Positions 7,957 through 13,995 of a stretch of 15,655 nucleotides of DNA are shown here, one piece after another. The DNA is from JBMNKL01 sp050261495 (GTDB taxonomy: Bacteria > Bacillota > Clostridia > Acetivibrionales > DTU013), in assembly GCA_050261495.1 (NCBI GenBank), contig JBLNDI010000070.1, positions 1 to 15,655 on the forward strand, given 5' to 3'. The translations under genes were made by a program, and so were the position numbers. The notes below the pieces were generated by a model. The model saw only the letters and a list, made by a program, of their open reading frames with translations, made no database searches and was not told the origin of the DNA. Position 1 is the first letter of the stretch. Each line of letters starts with the position of its first letter.

Positions 7957-7985
7957 ATGTTACCATTTCATTGACTTATTATCAA
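7957..7985 (-). promoter_or_regulatory. Possible sigma-A-like promoter upstream of cheY
   Basis: In the 104-bp fliY-cheY gap the minus strand reads TTGATA (7980-7985, 5/6 to the -35 consensus), a 17-bp spacer, then TAACAT (7957-7962, 4/6 to -10) preceded by TGG as an extended -10. It lies about 40 bp before the cheY start, leaving a short leader. It is sequence-based only and could be chance in AT-rich DNA. Confidence 0.35.
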
Positions 7986-8023
7986 GTTTATGTTCACTCA
8001 TCCATGAAGCACCATGTTTCCGC

Positions 8024-9217
8024 TCACAAGCGCTTGCTCGGATGTATAATATCGGTGATCCTAACGCCAAAGCTCTCGTCTATGACTACAACCTCGCCCT
8101 TGGCAATCACCTTGTCGTTTACCAGGATATCAACAGGTTCCCCGGCCAGCTTGTCCAACTCGATAATAGAACCGGGACTGAATTCAAGTATGTCTTTGAT
8201 TAGTTTTTCCGTCCTGCCCAATTCAACAGTAACCTGGAGCGGTACATCCATGATAAGGCTGATATTTTTCTTGTCCACCATGATCCGGCTCTCGTCAAAG
8301 TCCTGGAACTGGGCTGGCTGTACGTTAACATGCTCAACGTAATGCCGCTGCGCCGGCGGTCTTTCATATGCATACTCCGCCTGGTAACCCTGGTAGCCCT
8401 GGTATGCCTGTTGGTATGGCTGTTGGTACGCTTGCTGCTGCGGCGGCGGTGGCGGCGGCGGTGGCGGTGATGCGGCGGCTTGTGCCGGTTGTACTGGTTT
8501 TTGTACGCCGACATCTTCCGGCAATTCAAATGTTCCGCTTCCCGAATCCATGGACATCAGATTCTCGACCAGCTTTTTGGCAAAGGATAACGGCAAAACC
8601 TGCATTATTTCGCTGTCAATCATGTTTCCGACAACCATCTTGAATGCAATTTTTACGACCTTTTTGTTCTCCTCAAAATTTATATTCTCCCTTAAGTTCT
8701 TCTCAGTGAAAATGAACACATGCGGCGGCGATATCTCGATCTTTTTATCAAACATCGACGACATGGATGTGGACGCCGAACCGATCATCTGGTTCATTGC
8801 CTCACTTATGGCGCTTAAGTGAAGGTCTGTAAGACTTCCTTCGGTCTTTGTGCCGTCTCCCCCCATCATAAGGTCCGTTATTATTTTTACGTCATCTTCC
8901 TTGATGATAAGCAGGTTTGAACCCGCCAACCCATTTATGTACTCTACCTTTACCCCCACATATGAGTCCGAGTATTCCTTTGCAATTTCTTCAAGCGTAC
9001 TCAGCGATACTCTTGGAGTGGTAATGGTAACTTTATGGCCCAGAAGCGTAAACAAAGTCGTAGCCGAAGTACCCATGCTTATATTTCCGATCTCTCCGAG
9101 AGCATCCACCTCTTGCGGATCCAGGCTGCTTGTATCGTTATCGTCTTCACCGCTGAGATCGGACAAGGTACCGTTCAATAAAGCGTCTATCTCAGCTTGC
9201 GATAGCATATCCGCCAT
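8024..9217 (-). CDS. fliY: FliY, flagellar switch protein with CheY-P phosphatase domains
   Basis: This 397-residue protein has three parts. The N-terminal peptide MLSQAEIDALL (4-14) resembles the CheY-binding peptide of FliM. A CheC-type domain (about 33-225) carries two complete phosphatase motifs: E42/N45 with P68, and E139/N142 with P165, each with the N-x22-P spacing. A disordered Pro/Gln/Tyr-rich linker (about 240-305) contains nine consecutive prolines (251-259). The C-terminal SpoA/FliN domain (about 318-391) builds the C-ring. FliY both forms the lower switch ring and removes phosphate from CheY-P, as known for B. subtilis. The ATG overlaps the fliM stop (TAATG) and has AAGGAGG 7 nt upstream. 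Because both phosphatase motifs are intact, activity at both sites is likely but not shown. Confidence 0.96.
   Translation of the reverse strand: MADMLSQAEIDALLNGTLSDLSGEDDNDTSSLDPQEVDALGEIGNISMGTSATTLFTLLGHKVTITTPRVSLSTLEEIAKEYSDSYVGVKVEYINGLAGSNLLIIKEDDVKIITDLMMGGDGTKTEGSLTDLHLSAISEAMNQMIGSASTSMSSMFDKKIEISPPHVFIFTEKNLRENINFEENKKVVKIAFKMVVGNMIDSEIMQVLPLSFAKKLVENLMSMDSGSGTFELPEDVGVQKPVQPAQAAASPPPPPPPPPQQQAYQQPYQQAYQGYQGYQAEYAYERPPAQRHYVEHVNVQPAQFQDFDESRIMVDKKNISLIMDVPLQVTVELGRTEKLIKDILEFSPGSIIELDKLAGEPVDILVNDKVIAKGEVVVIDESFGVRITDIIHPSKRL
8381..8467 (-). repeat. In-frame low-complexity repeat in fliY (polyproline plus Tyr-Gln tract)
   Basis: Positions 8441-8467 encode nine prolines with mixed CCG/CCA codons. 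Positions 8381-8430 hold short tandem units on the plus strand: CTGGTAACC, CTGGTAGCC, CTGGTATGC, then two longer CTGTTGGTA-containing units. They encode alternating YQ, YQG and QQAY residues in the FliY linker. The tract is likely to vary in length between strains by slippage. Confidence 0.8.
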
Positions 9218-10203
9218 TATTCTTCCTCCTTCTTCAGAACTTTTGTAATTTTGATTGCAACCCTGTTTTTCTTCACGCCCGGGACTGCATAAAATTTCCG
9301 CAGGTTACCCACACGGACTTCCATCTCATCACTTACCCCTGTATCTAAAGGCAATACATCTCCGGGCTGCAACTCCAGGAATTCGTTAACCAGTAAAGAT
9401 GTCTTGCCGAGAATCGCTCTCACCGGAATTCTTATATTCTGAACTCTTGCTTCAATGCTTTCCTTCATTTCAGGAGTCGCTTCTTTTTGAACGTTCGAAA
9501 ACCATAGCCTTGTGCTCAGCTTTGAAACAATCGGTTCGACAACCATATGCGGTATGCAGATATTTATCATTCCATCAACTTCTCCGACCCGGGTACTTAA
9601 AGTTATCAGGGCGACGGTTTCATTCTGGGCGATTATCTGCGCGAATTGCGCGTTGGTTTCTATTTTGTCAAGCCTTGGCCTTATGGACAGCACATTTTCC
9701 CACGGTTCTCTCATCAAGTTGAGAATTTGAATAATAATTCTTTCAATTATAGCCAGCTCAATTTCCGTAAATTCCCTGATTCTCTCCAATGATGCTCCCC
9801 TGCCGCCCAGGATCCTGTCTACAAGCGCATATGCAATATTAGGCTCTATTTCAAATATGATGGATCCGGTTAAAGGGGCAAAATCGATAATAGCGAATAT
9901 AACCGGGTTTGAGACGGAATTGCTGAAGTCGCTGTAAGGCATGGCCTCCACCGAAACAACGTCAACCTGCACCAGCGTCCTCAGGTAACCGGTCAGGAAA
10001 TTGGTTACAAGGCGCGCATAATTGTCGTAAATTATATTTAAAGTTTTAATATGGTCCTTGGCAAACTTGCTTGCCCTTCTGAAGTCATGGCTTCTGACCT
10101 TTTTTTCCTGCGTGGTGGACTGTATCTGGTGCGCGTCGATTTCACCCGTACTCAGTGCTTTCAGCAGGTCGTCTATTTCATTTTGAGACAGAATATCTCC
10201 CAC
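9217..10203 (-). CDS. fliM: FliM, flagellar motor switch protein
   Basis: This 328-residue protein has the typical FliM length. The N-terminal LSQNEIDDLL (5-14) is the CheY-P-binding peptide. The middle domain (about 40-235) has the CheC-like fold with the conserved GGRG (133-136), which contacts FliG, followed by FTEIELAIIERI. The C-terminal SpoA domain (about 251-323) pairs with FliN/FliY-type domains in the C-ring. FliM receives CheY-P and transmits the change of rotation. The start is GTG at 10203. The Shine-Dalgarno AGGAGGT (10212-10218) lies 8 nt upstream and overlaps the fliL stop codon, so the two genes are coupled. The fliM TAA overlaps the fliY ATG by one base. Confidence 0.97.
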   Translation of the reverse strand: MGDILSQNEIDDLLKALSTGEIDAHQIQSTTQEKKVRSHDFRRASKFAKDHIKTLNIIYDNYARLVTNFLTGYLRTLVQVDVVSVEAMPYSDFSNSVSNPVIFAIIDFAPLTGSIIFEIEPNIAYALVDRILGGRGASLERIREFTEIELAIIERIIIQILNLMREPWENVLSIRPRLDKIETNAQFAQIIAQNETVALITLSTRVGEVDGMINICIPHMVVEPIVSKLSTRLWFSNVQKEATPEMKESIEARVQNIRIPVRAILGKTSLLVNEFLELQPGDVLPLDTGVSDEMEVRVGNLRKFYAVPGVKKNRVAIKITKVLKKEEE

Positions 10204-10211
10204 TTGAAACC

Positions 10212-10218
10212 ACCTCCT
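10212..10218 (-). promoter_or_regulatory. Shine-Dalgarno fixing the fliM GTG start
   Basis: AGGAGGT on the minus strand, 8 nt before GTG at 10203. It shares bases with the fliL TAG (10217-10219), tying initiation of fliM to termination of fliL. Confidence 0.75.
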
Positions 10219-10753
10219 ACTGGAACAGCCATTCCGAGAAAATAACCTTGTAAACTACATCCTCCGGTTTATCCACTCCCTCATTCATCAAGGCATTAAT
10301 CTGATTTGTAAGGTCTTCCTTGGCCCTATCCAAAATAGCGGGATCTTTTACCTCGTCCTCCGTCAACGTCATAAAAAACCTGACTATCAGTTCCTGTATC
10401 TCTTCGGAACGTGCCGCCACCATTTCTTCCACATTTGCCTTCTTGTTGTTTTTCAGCGTCTTATAACATTTGAGAGTGACATTTGCCTGTATAATTTTAG
10501 TTTTATCCGAATTGACGTTCTTCAGGTTGAAATACCTTGTACTTCCAAAAAGCGGAATCTTTATCAAATCCTCTTCCTTCGGAATCGGCTTTTCTTGTTC
10601 GACGCCGGCCGCCTCCAACCCCTCTTTGGCTTCCTTGCCGCCGCCTCCCAGGCTTCCCTGCACGATGAAAATATAGCCTGCAAGAGCTGCCAATGACAAT
10701 GTAAGAATCGCGACGACAGTTATAAGTATAAAGAATGTACTTTTAGACTCCAA
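10217..10753 (-). CDS. fliL: FliL, flagellar motor/stator-associated membrane protein
   Basis: This 178-residue protein has one N-terminal membrane segment (about 6-31), a glycine-rich hinge (GSLGGGG, 33-39) and a periplasm-side FliL domain of about 110 residues. The domain shows the family pattern: a short strand with STRYFNLKN, then NVTLKCYK, then a helix with RSEEIQELIVRFFMTLTEDEV, and an end resembling VIFSEWLFQ. FliL rings surround and stabilise the MotAB stator and raise torque. The start is TTG at 10753 with AGGGGG at 10762-10767, 8 nt upstream; no better start lies nearby. It is 17 bp downstream of flbD. Co-location with flbD/swrD, another torque factor, fits a motor-power function. 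Confidence 0.92.
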   Translation of the reverse strand: MESKSTFFILITVVAILTLSLAALAGYIFIVQGSLGGGGKEAKEGLEAAGVEQEKPIPKEEDLIKIPLFGSTRYFNLKNVNSDKTKIIQANVTLKCYKTLKNNKKANVEEMVAARSEEIQELIVRFFMTLTEDEVKDPAILDRAKEDLTNQINALMNEGVDKPEDVVYKVIFSEWLFQ

Positions 10754-10770
10754 AACTTATGCCCCCTCTA

Positions 10771-10971
10771 TCATTTGTGCGTTTCGGCATAGATCAGGAT
10801 TTTTCCCCTGAATTCGATGATTTTGCCGATCACTTCATCTACCGTTTCCCTGCAGATATATTTTTTTGAATCCGACAAAGTTATCACCGTATCCGGTGTC
10901 GCCTCTATCGTTTCTATCAAATCGTCATTAAGGACATAAACCGAGCCGTTGAGCCTTGTTAGTTTAATCAT
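10771..10971 (-). CDS. flbD: FlbD/SwrD family protein, flagellar torque factor
   Basis: This small protein of 66 residues begins MIKLTRLNGSVYVLNDDLIE and continues ETIEATPDTVITLSDSKKY, then a segment resembling ICRETVDEVIGKIIEFRGKI. This is the FlbD/SwrD pattern: MIxLTRLNG, N-x-D-L-I-E, and a TPDTVITL strand. In B. subtilis SwrD increases flagellar power and is needed for swarming; that role here is inferred from family and position. The frame extends to 10995, but ATG at 10971 is the family start and has GAGGT 9 nt upstream. It lies after a long 257-bp gap and just before fliL. It should not be confused with the unrelated Caulobacter transcription factor also named FlbD. Confidence 0.93.
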   Translation of the reverse strand: MIKLTRLNGSVYVLNDDLIETIEATPDTVITLSDSKKYICRETVDEVIGKIIEFRGKILIYAETHK

Positions 10972-11029
10972 AATATTTTTACCTCGAAAACACAAGAGAT
11001 TATTTCATTTTTCAACAATATTTGTATGT

Positions 11030-11059
11030 ATTATGCAGTTTTTATCAATTTAGCTTCAA
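11030..11059 (-). promoter_or_regulatory. Possible weak promoter upstream of flbD
   Basis: The minus strand has TTGAAG (11054-11059, 4/6 to -35), an 18-bp spacer and CATAAT (11030-11035, 5/6 to -10). It sits in the AT-rich half of the 257-bp flgE-flbD gap, about 60 bp before flbD. I saw no clear SigD-type motif. Chance occurrence is plausible. Confidence 0.22.
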
Positions 11060-11132
11060 TATTCAATCTTTCCTTTCTTGATCTTCCGCCATATCTGCCG
11101 GTATATCCGGTACAGTACCCCTTTGCCGCCTC

Positions 11133-11178
11133 TCCGGATGCATCCCGGTGCTCCCGGCCAACCGGAATGACATCCGGA
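11133..11178 (-). other. Long GC-rich hairpin in the flgE-flbD gap
   Basis: On the minus strand the outer arms TCCGGATG and CATCCGGA pair perfectly over 8 bp. The inner arms CATTCCGGT and ACCGGGATG pair over 9 bp with one G-U. A single unpaired U interrupts the 5' arm, and the loop is the 11-nt TGGCCGGGAGC. No T-tract follows, so it does not look like an intrinsic terminator. It starts about 50 nt after the flgE stop. The whole gap (10972-11228) holds this hairpin, then an AT-rich stretch and the flbD ribosome site; no convincing gene was seen in it. Confidence 0.75.
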
Positions 11179-11228
11179 ATGAGCAGCATGCATTACTTTA
11201 TCATTTCAAAGTCCCGTTACCGTTGCCG

Positions 11229-12530
11229 TTATCTCTTGAGATTTACCAATTCCTGGAGCATCTCGTCCGATGTCGTTATTATACGGCTGTTCGCCTGGAA
11301 TCCCCTCTGCGTTATAATCATCTCGGTGAACTCCTTGGAAAGGTCCACGTTCGACATTTCCAACGTGCCGGGATTCAGCGTTCCCGTACCATTTGAACCA
11401 GGCTTTGACGCCTTGTAATCACCGGAGTTTGTCGTCGGTATGTACATATTGTCGCCGACCTTCTGCAAGCCCGCCGGGTTTTCGAAACTTGATATCGCTA
11501 AAAGTCCGAGCGGCTGCTGCTGACCGTTGTCGTAAATACCCGTCAAAACCCCGTCCGAACCGACGCTGAAGGTCACAAGGTTGCCGGATGAATAACCATC
11601 CACGCTCTTTGGCTTGACCGAGTTGTCCGCCGCAAACGTAGTTAATTTTGAAAAATCAAACACCACGTCAAAAGAATCCGTTCCCGAAGCCGCATTCGGA
11701 GTAATTGTCACCGTGGCGGTCGGCGGGTTTGTCGTCAATATGCCGTCCGGACTAAAATTCAACGTTGTAGTTGCGGGCAGAGTTACAGTATATCCCGTAC
11801 CATTTTGTATTCTCCAACCCCATGTTGATCCCGTAGCCGCGGCGCCGGTTTTGTAAAATTCCAGGTTGACTTTATAGTTATTGCCCAAGCTGTCATATAC
11901 CGTCATAGGTACGGTAAATATATCATCCGGATTAGGCGGAGACGCAGCTATTGCTGTTGACGCGTCAAGGTTTCCTGCCATTTCGGCCCTGGTTGTAGCC
12001 TTGGCCGGGATGATTCTCTTGTTCCTGTATGCATCAAAATACAGGTTGATGGGCTCAATCGGACTCTCGGTATCGAACTCGCCGCTGCCGTCCGATTTCA
12101 GCTTCTGCCACCCATATACGTTCATCCCGCTGCCCGTTACCAGGTTGCCCTGCCTGTCTATCGTAAAATTGCCTGCCCTGGTGAACTTGAACGCATCGTT
12201 GATACCACCCCTGCAGATGAAGAAGCCCTCGCCCTCGATCATCATATCCGTCGGGTTGTCCGTCCTTTGCGTGCTGCCTCTCGTTGTTATTGTATCGACC
12301 GCCCCGACGCCAAGTCCAAGGCCTATCTGCATCGGGTTGGTTCCGCCCCTGCCGGTTAAAGCATCGGGCGAACTTGCGCCCCTCAGGGTCTGGCTGAATA
12401 TTTCCTGGAAGGTAACCCTTCCCGATTTGAAAGCAACAGTATTGACGTTGGCAACGTTGTTGCCAATAACGTCCATCCTGGTCTGGTGCGCCCTCAGCCC
12501 TGACACACCTGAGAACATTGATCTCATCAT
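11229..12530 (-). CDS. flgE: FlgE, flagellar hook protein
   Basis: This 433-residue protein has the rod/hook N-terminal signature SGVSGLRAHQTRMDVIGNNVANVNT split across residues 7-31, followed by FKSGRVTFQEIF. It has hook features such as MMIEGEGFF (96-104), a Thr/Ala-rich D2 domain in the middle, and a C-terminal heptad region (VDLSKEFTEMIITQRGFQANSR) ending in SDEMLQELVNLKR. FlgE polymerises into the universal joint outside the cell, exported by the type III gate encoded downstream, capped by FlgD and length-controlled by FliK. Two ATGs (12530, 12527) are adjacent; AAGGAGG at 12544-12550 is 13 nt before the first, a rather long spacing. A structured 85-bp leader precedes it. This class was once named FlgG in Bacillus, but the length and central domains fit the hook. 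Confidence 0.95.
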   Translation of the reverse strand: MMRSMFSGVSGLRAHQTRMDVIGNNVANVNTVAFKSGRVTFQEIFSQTLRGASSPDALTGRGGTNPMQIGLGLGVGAVDTITTRGSTQRTDNPTDMMIEGEGFFICRGGINDAFKFTRAGNFTIDRQGNLVTGSGMNVYGWQKLKSDGSGEFDTESPIEPINLYFDAYRNKRIIPAKATTRAEMAGNLDASTAIAASPPNPDDIFTVPMTVYDSLGNNYKVNLEFYKTGAAATGSTWGWRIQNGTGYTVTLPATTTLNFSPDGILTTNPPTATVTITPNAASGTDSFDVVFDFSKLTTFAADNSVKPKSVDGYSSGNLVTFSVGSDGVLTGIYDNGQQQPLGLLAISSFENPAGLQKVGDNMYIPTTNSGDYKASKPGSNGTGTLNPGTLEMSNVDLSKEFTEMIITQRGFQANSRIITTSDEMLQELVNLKR

Positions 12531-12543
12531 AACTAATTTTCGA

Positions 12544-12615
12544 CCTCCTTCTTGTGCTATACCGCATCCCGTCCGTAGTTCAGGGATGCACAGCCTCCCG
12601 AAAGGGTCCGGCTGT
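12544..12615 (-). promoter_or_regulatory. Structured flgE leader: two abutting hairpins and ribosome site
   Basis: Right after the preceding stop codon, the minus strand forms hairpin 1 (12590-12615): arms ACAGCC and GGCTGT, then CCC/GGG around a TTTC loop with a GGA/A internal loop. Hairpin 2 (12564-12589) abuts it directly: arms GCATCCC and GGGATGC with the 12-nt loop TGAACTACGGAC. The Shine-Dalgarno AAGGAGG follows at 12544-12550. There is no T-tract, so termination is unlikely. The loop of hairpin 2 contains ACGGACG, which fits the CsrA core ANGGANG, as does AAGGAGG. The structure is seen; the CsrA reading is inference. Confidence 0.55.
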
Positions 12616-13029
12616 TTATATGATTACTGTTCCATCGATGTTGGTAAATACGTTTTCCTTAAGCTCATCGCTGTTTGCCACCGTTATAACCGTCCTGTTC
12701 CTCACGTTGACCACAAATGCCAGGTTGTCCATCAAAACAAGCGAATCCCTTATCCCTTTTGACTCTGCTTTTGCCACTGCTTCACCTATCCTGCCGCGCT
12801 GCTCGGCAGTAAGGCTGATATTCCTGGATTTCAGCCTGTATTCCGCGTGCTTGGAAAATTTGACCAGACCTTCGGCTTGCTTTTGCCTGAGAATGCTTTC
12901 AAATTCGCCTTTTGCCGCATCCTGCCGCCTAACGGCGCTATCTGGCCTTGCTGAAGGTTTTACAGGCTGCCCGGCAGTGACAACCGGCCTGTTCAATATA
13001 TTCCCCGAGTTGTCAATTACCACTGCCAT
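12616..13029 (-). CDS. TIGR02530-type flagellar operon protein, function unknown
   Basis: This 137-residue soluble protein has no signal peptide or membrane segment. Residues 1-45 are variable and Pro/Arg-rich. The conserved part begins FSKHAEYRLKSRNISL (58-73), continues with a helix, then the strands DSLVLMDNLAFVVNVRNRTVITV split over 95-117, and ends with DELKENVFTNIDGTVII. This pattern matches the family annotated as a flagellar operon protein, found between flgD and flgE in Firmicutes. Its biochemical role is not known to me; position suggests hook assembly. The start is ambiguous: ATG at 13029 has GGAGG only 3 nt upstream, whereas GTG at 13023 in the same frame has it 9 nt upstream and would remove two residues. 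Either start overlaps the end of flgD (by 17 or 11 nt). Confidence 0.88.
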   Translation of the reverse strand: MAVVIDNSGNILNRPVVTAGQPVKPSARPDSAVRRQDAAKGEFESILRQKQAEGLVKFSKHAEYRLKSRNISLTAEQRGRIGEAVAKAESKGIRDSLVLMDNLAFVVNVRNRTVITVANSDELKENVFTNIDGTVII

Positions 13030-13981
13030 CCACCTCCGTTCCGGTGGATTCGCCGCTGTCCCCGTCCGTTTCCGCCGTTCCGTCCTGAATACCGTTTTCA
13101 GTATCTTCGCCCGTTGCGGATGTTCCGTCCTCCGGCTTGTTTTCCGACGGTTTTGAAATATTTGTTATGCTCTCAAGCGGAACATGCACCCCGTCAAGGA
13201 CTGCCGTAATCTTGCCGTTTTCGGCAAAATCAAGCGCAACAATCTTCGCGGTAACCGGAACACGTTTGCCGGTGCTGCTGTCCTTGATAATGATATCGAT
13301 TAACTCGCCGCTTTCATACGCCGCTGTCAACGTATCCCTTACGTAGTTGGCATCCGTCGTCTTCACGGAATTGTCCAGGCCTGCTATCTCCACGCTGACC
13401 CCGTCCATTACGGCGTAGTCTTCATAAATCCCTTTCTGCAGTGCCCTTACAATACCGCTGACTTTAATCATGTCGCCGTCCAGGGGATTGTAGACAATGC
13501 CGTTGACCTGACACCCTATCAGGCCTGTAAAGGCTGAAAGGCTGCTTTGTGACGAATACGTGCCTTCGGTTACGTGAACAATGTCATCGATCGGTACTTC
13601 GACACCCCTTACGATCGCATAATATTTACCGCTGCTATACATTACGCTGGACACGTCCCCGTCGATTTCGGTAATTCTTTTTGTCGTCGGGTCCGTTATA
13701 TTGGCAATAACTCTCTTACCGATAAGGCTATAAGCTTTTGTGGCTGCGAAGCTAACGTTGAGGTTCTGCATCTGTTCCAGCGCGCTGAATTGCGCCATTT
13801 GTCCGATAAATTCCTTGTCGTCGGTCGGGTTTAGGGGATCCTGGTACCTCAGCTGCATGACCAGGAGATTTAAAAAATCATCCTTGCCAAGCTCGCCGGT
13901 GTTTCTACTGCTTACCTTTGATTCGCCTTCAGCAATAATCTGCTCTATTGTCTTCTGAGTCGAGGTTATTGATATGCTCAA
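13013..13981 (-). CDS. flgD: FlgD, hook cap/scaffold protein with long modular C-terminus
   Basis: This 322-residue protein is longer than many FlgD proteins. The N-terminal region carries the hallmark LGKDDFLNLLVMQLRYQDPL (31-50), then NPTDDKEFIGQMAQFSALEQ (51-70). FlgD caps the growing hook and guides FlgE polymerisation. After this come three similar beta-rich modules at about 86-137, 154-204 and 227-275. Each starts near LIG or LI and ends in a pattern like AVxDGVxVPxxxI. A final acidic Gly/Thr/Glu-rich tail of about 45 residues looks disordered. The start is TTG at 13981, with AAGGGGG (13991-13997) 9 nt upstream that overlaps the fliK stop. The stop overlaps the next gene. The N-terminus makes the identification secure; the extra modules are unusual. 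Confidence 0.93.
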   Translation of the reverse strand: MSISITSTQKTIEQIIAEGESKVSSRNTGELGKDDFLNLLVMQLRYQDPLNPTDDKEFIGQMAQFSALEQMQNLNVSFAATKAYSLIGKRVIANITDPTTKRITEIDGDVSSVMYSSGKYYAIVRGVEVPIDDIVHVTEGTYSSQSSLSAFTGLIGCQVNGIVYNPLDGDMIKVSGIVRALQKGIYEDYAVMDGVSVEIAGLDNSVKTTDANYVRDTLTAAYESGELIDIIIKDSSTGKRVPVTAKIVALDFAENGKITAVLDGVHVPLESITNISKPSENKPEDGTSATGEDTENGIQDGTAETDGDSGESTGTEVDGSGN

Positions 13982-13995
13982 TTTGTTTCACCCCC

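Noticed and set aside
8200..8529. 109-codon minus-strand frame rich in His and Arg
   Set aside because: It is an out-of-frame reading of the fliY proline/glutamine repeat; FliY itself is intact across it.
11031..11193. Two small minus-strand frames in the flgE-flbD gap (52 codons from 11189; 45 codons from 11193, ending in a cationic stretch)
   Set aside because: Neither has a usable Shine-Dalgarno, both run through the long hairpin, and neither resembles a known flagellar protein. They are worth a glance only if conserved in relatives.
12055..12567. 170-codon minus-strand frame overlapping the flgE start
   Set aside because: It is out of frame with flgE, shows biased Arg/Gln/Gly composition and lacks a ribosome site.
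12564..12615. The flgE leader hairpins as a cyclic-di-GMP or other known riboswitch
   Set aside because: The two-hairpin shape is suggestive, but I could not match the conserved bases of the c-di-GMP-I class, or of the guanidine-II class beyond a single ACGG in one loop. An Infernal/Rfam search would decide.
11881..12762. 293-codon open frame on the plus strand
   Set aside because: It lies antisense to flgE and the TIGR02530 gene, has no ribosome site worth noting and resembles no family. The opposite strand has clear hook-protein motifs.
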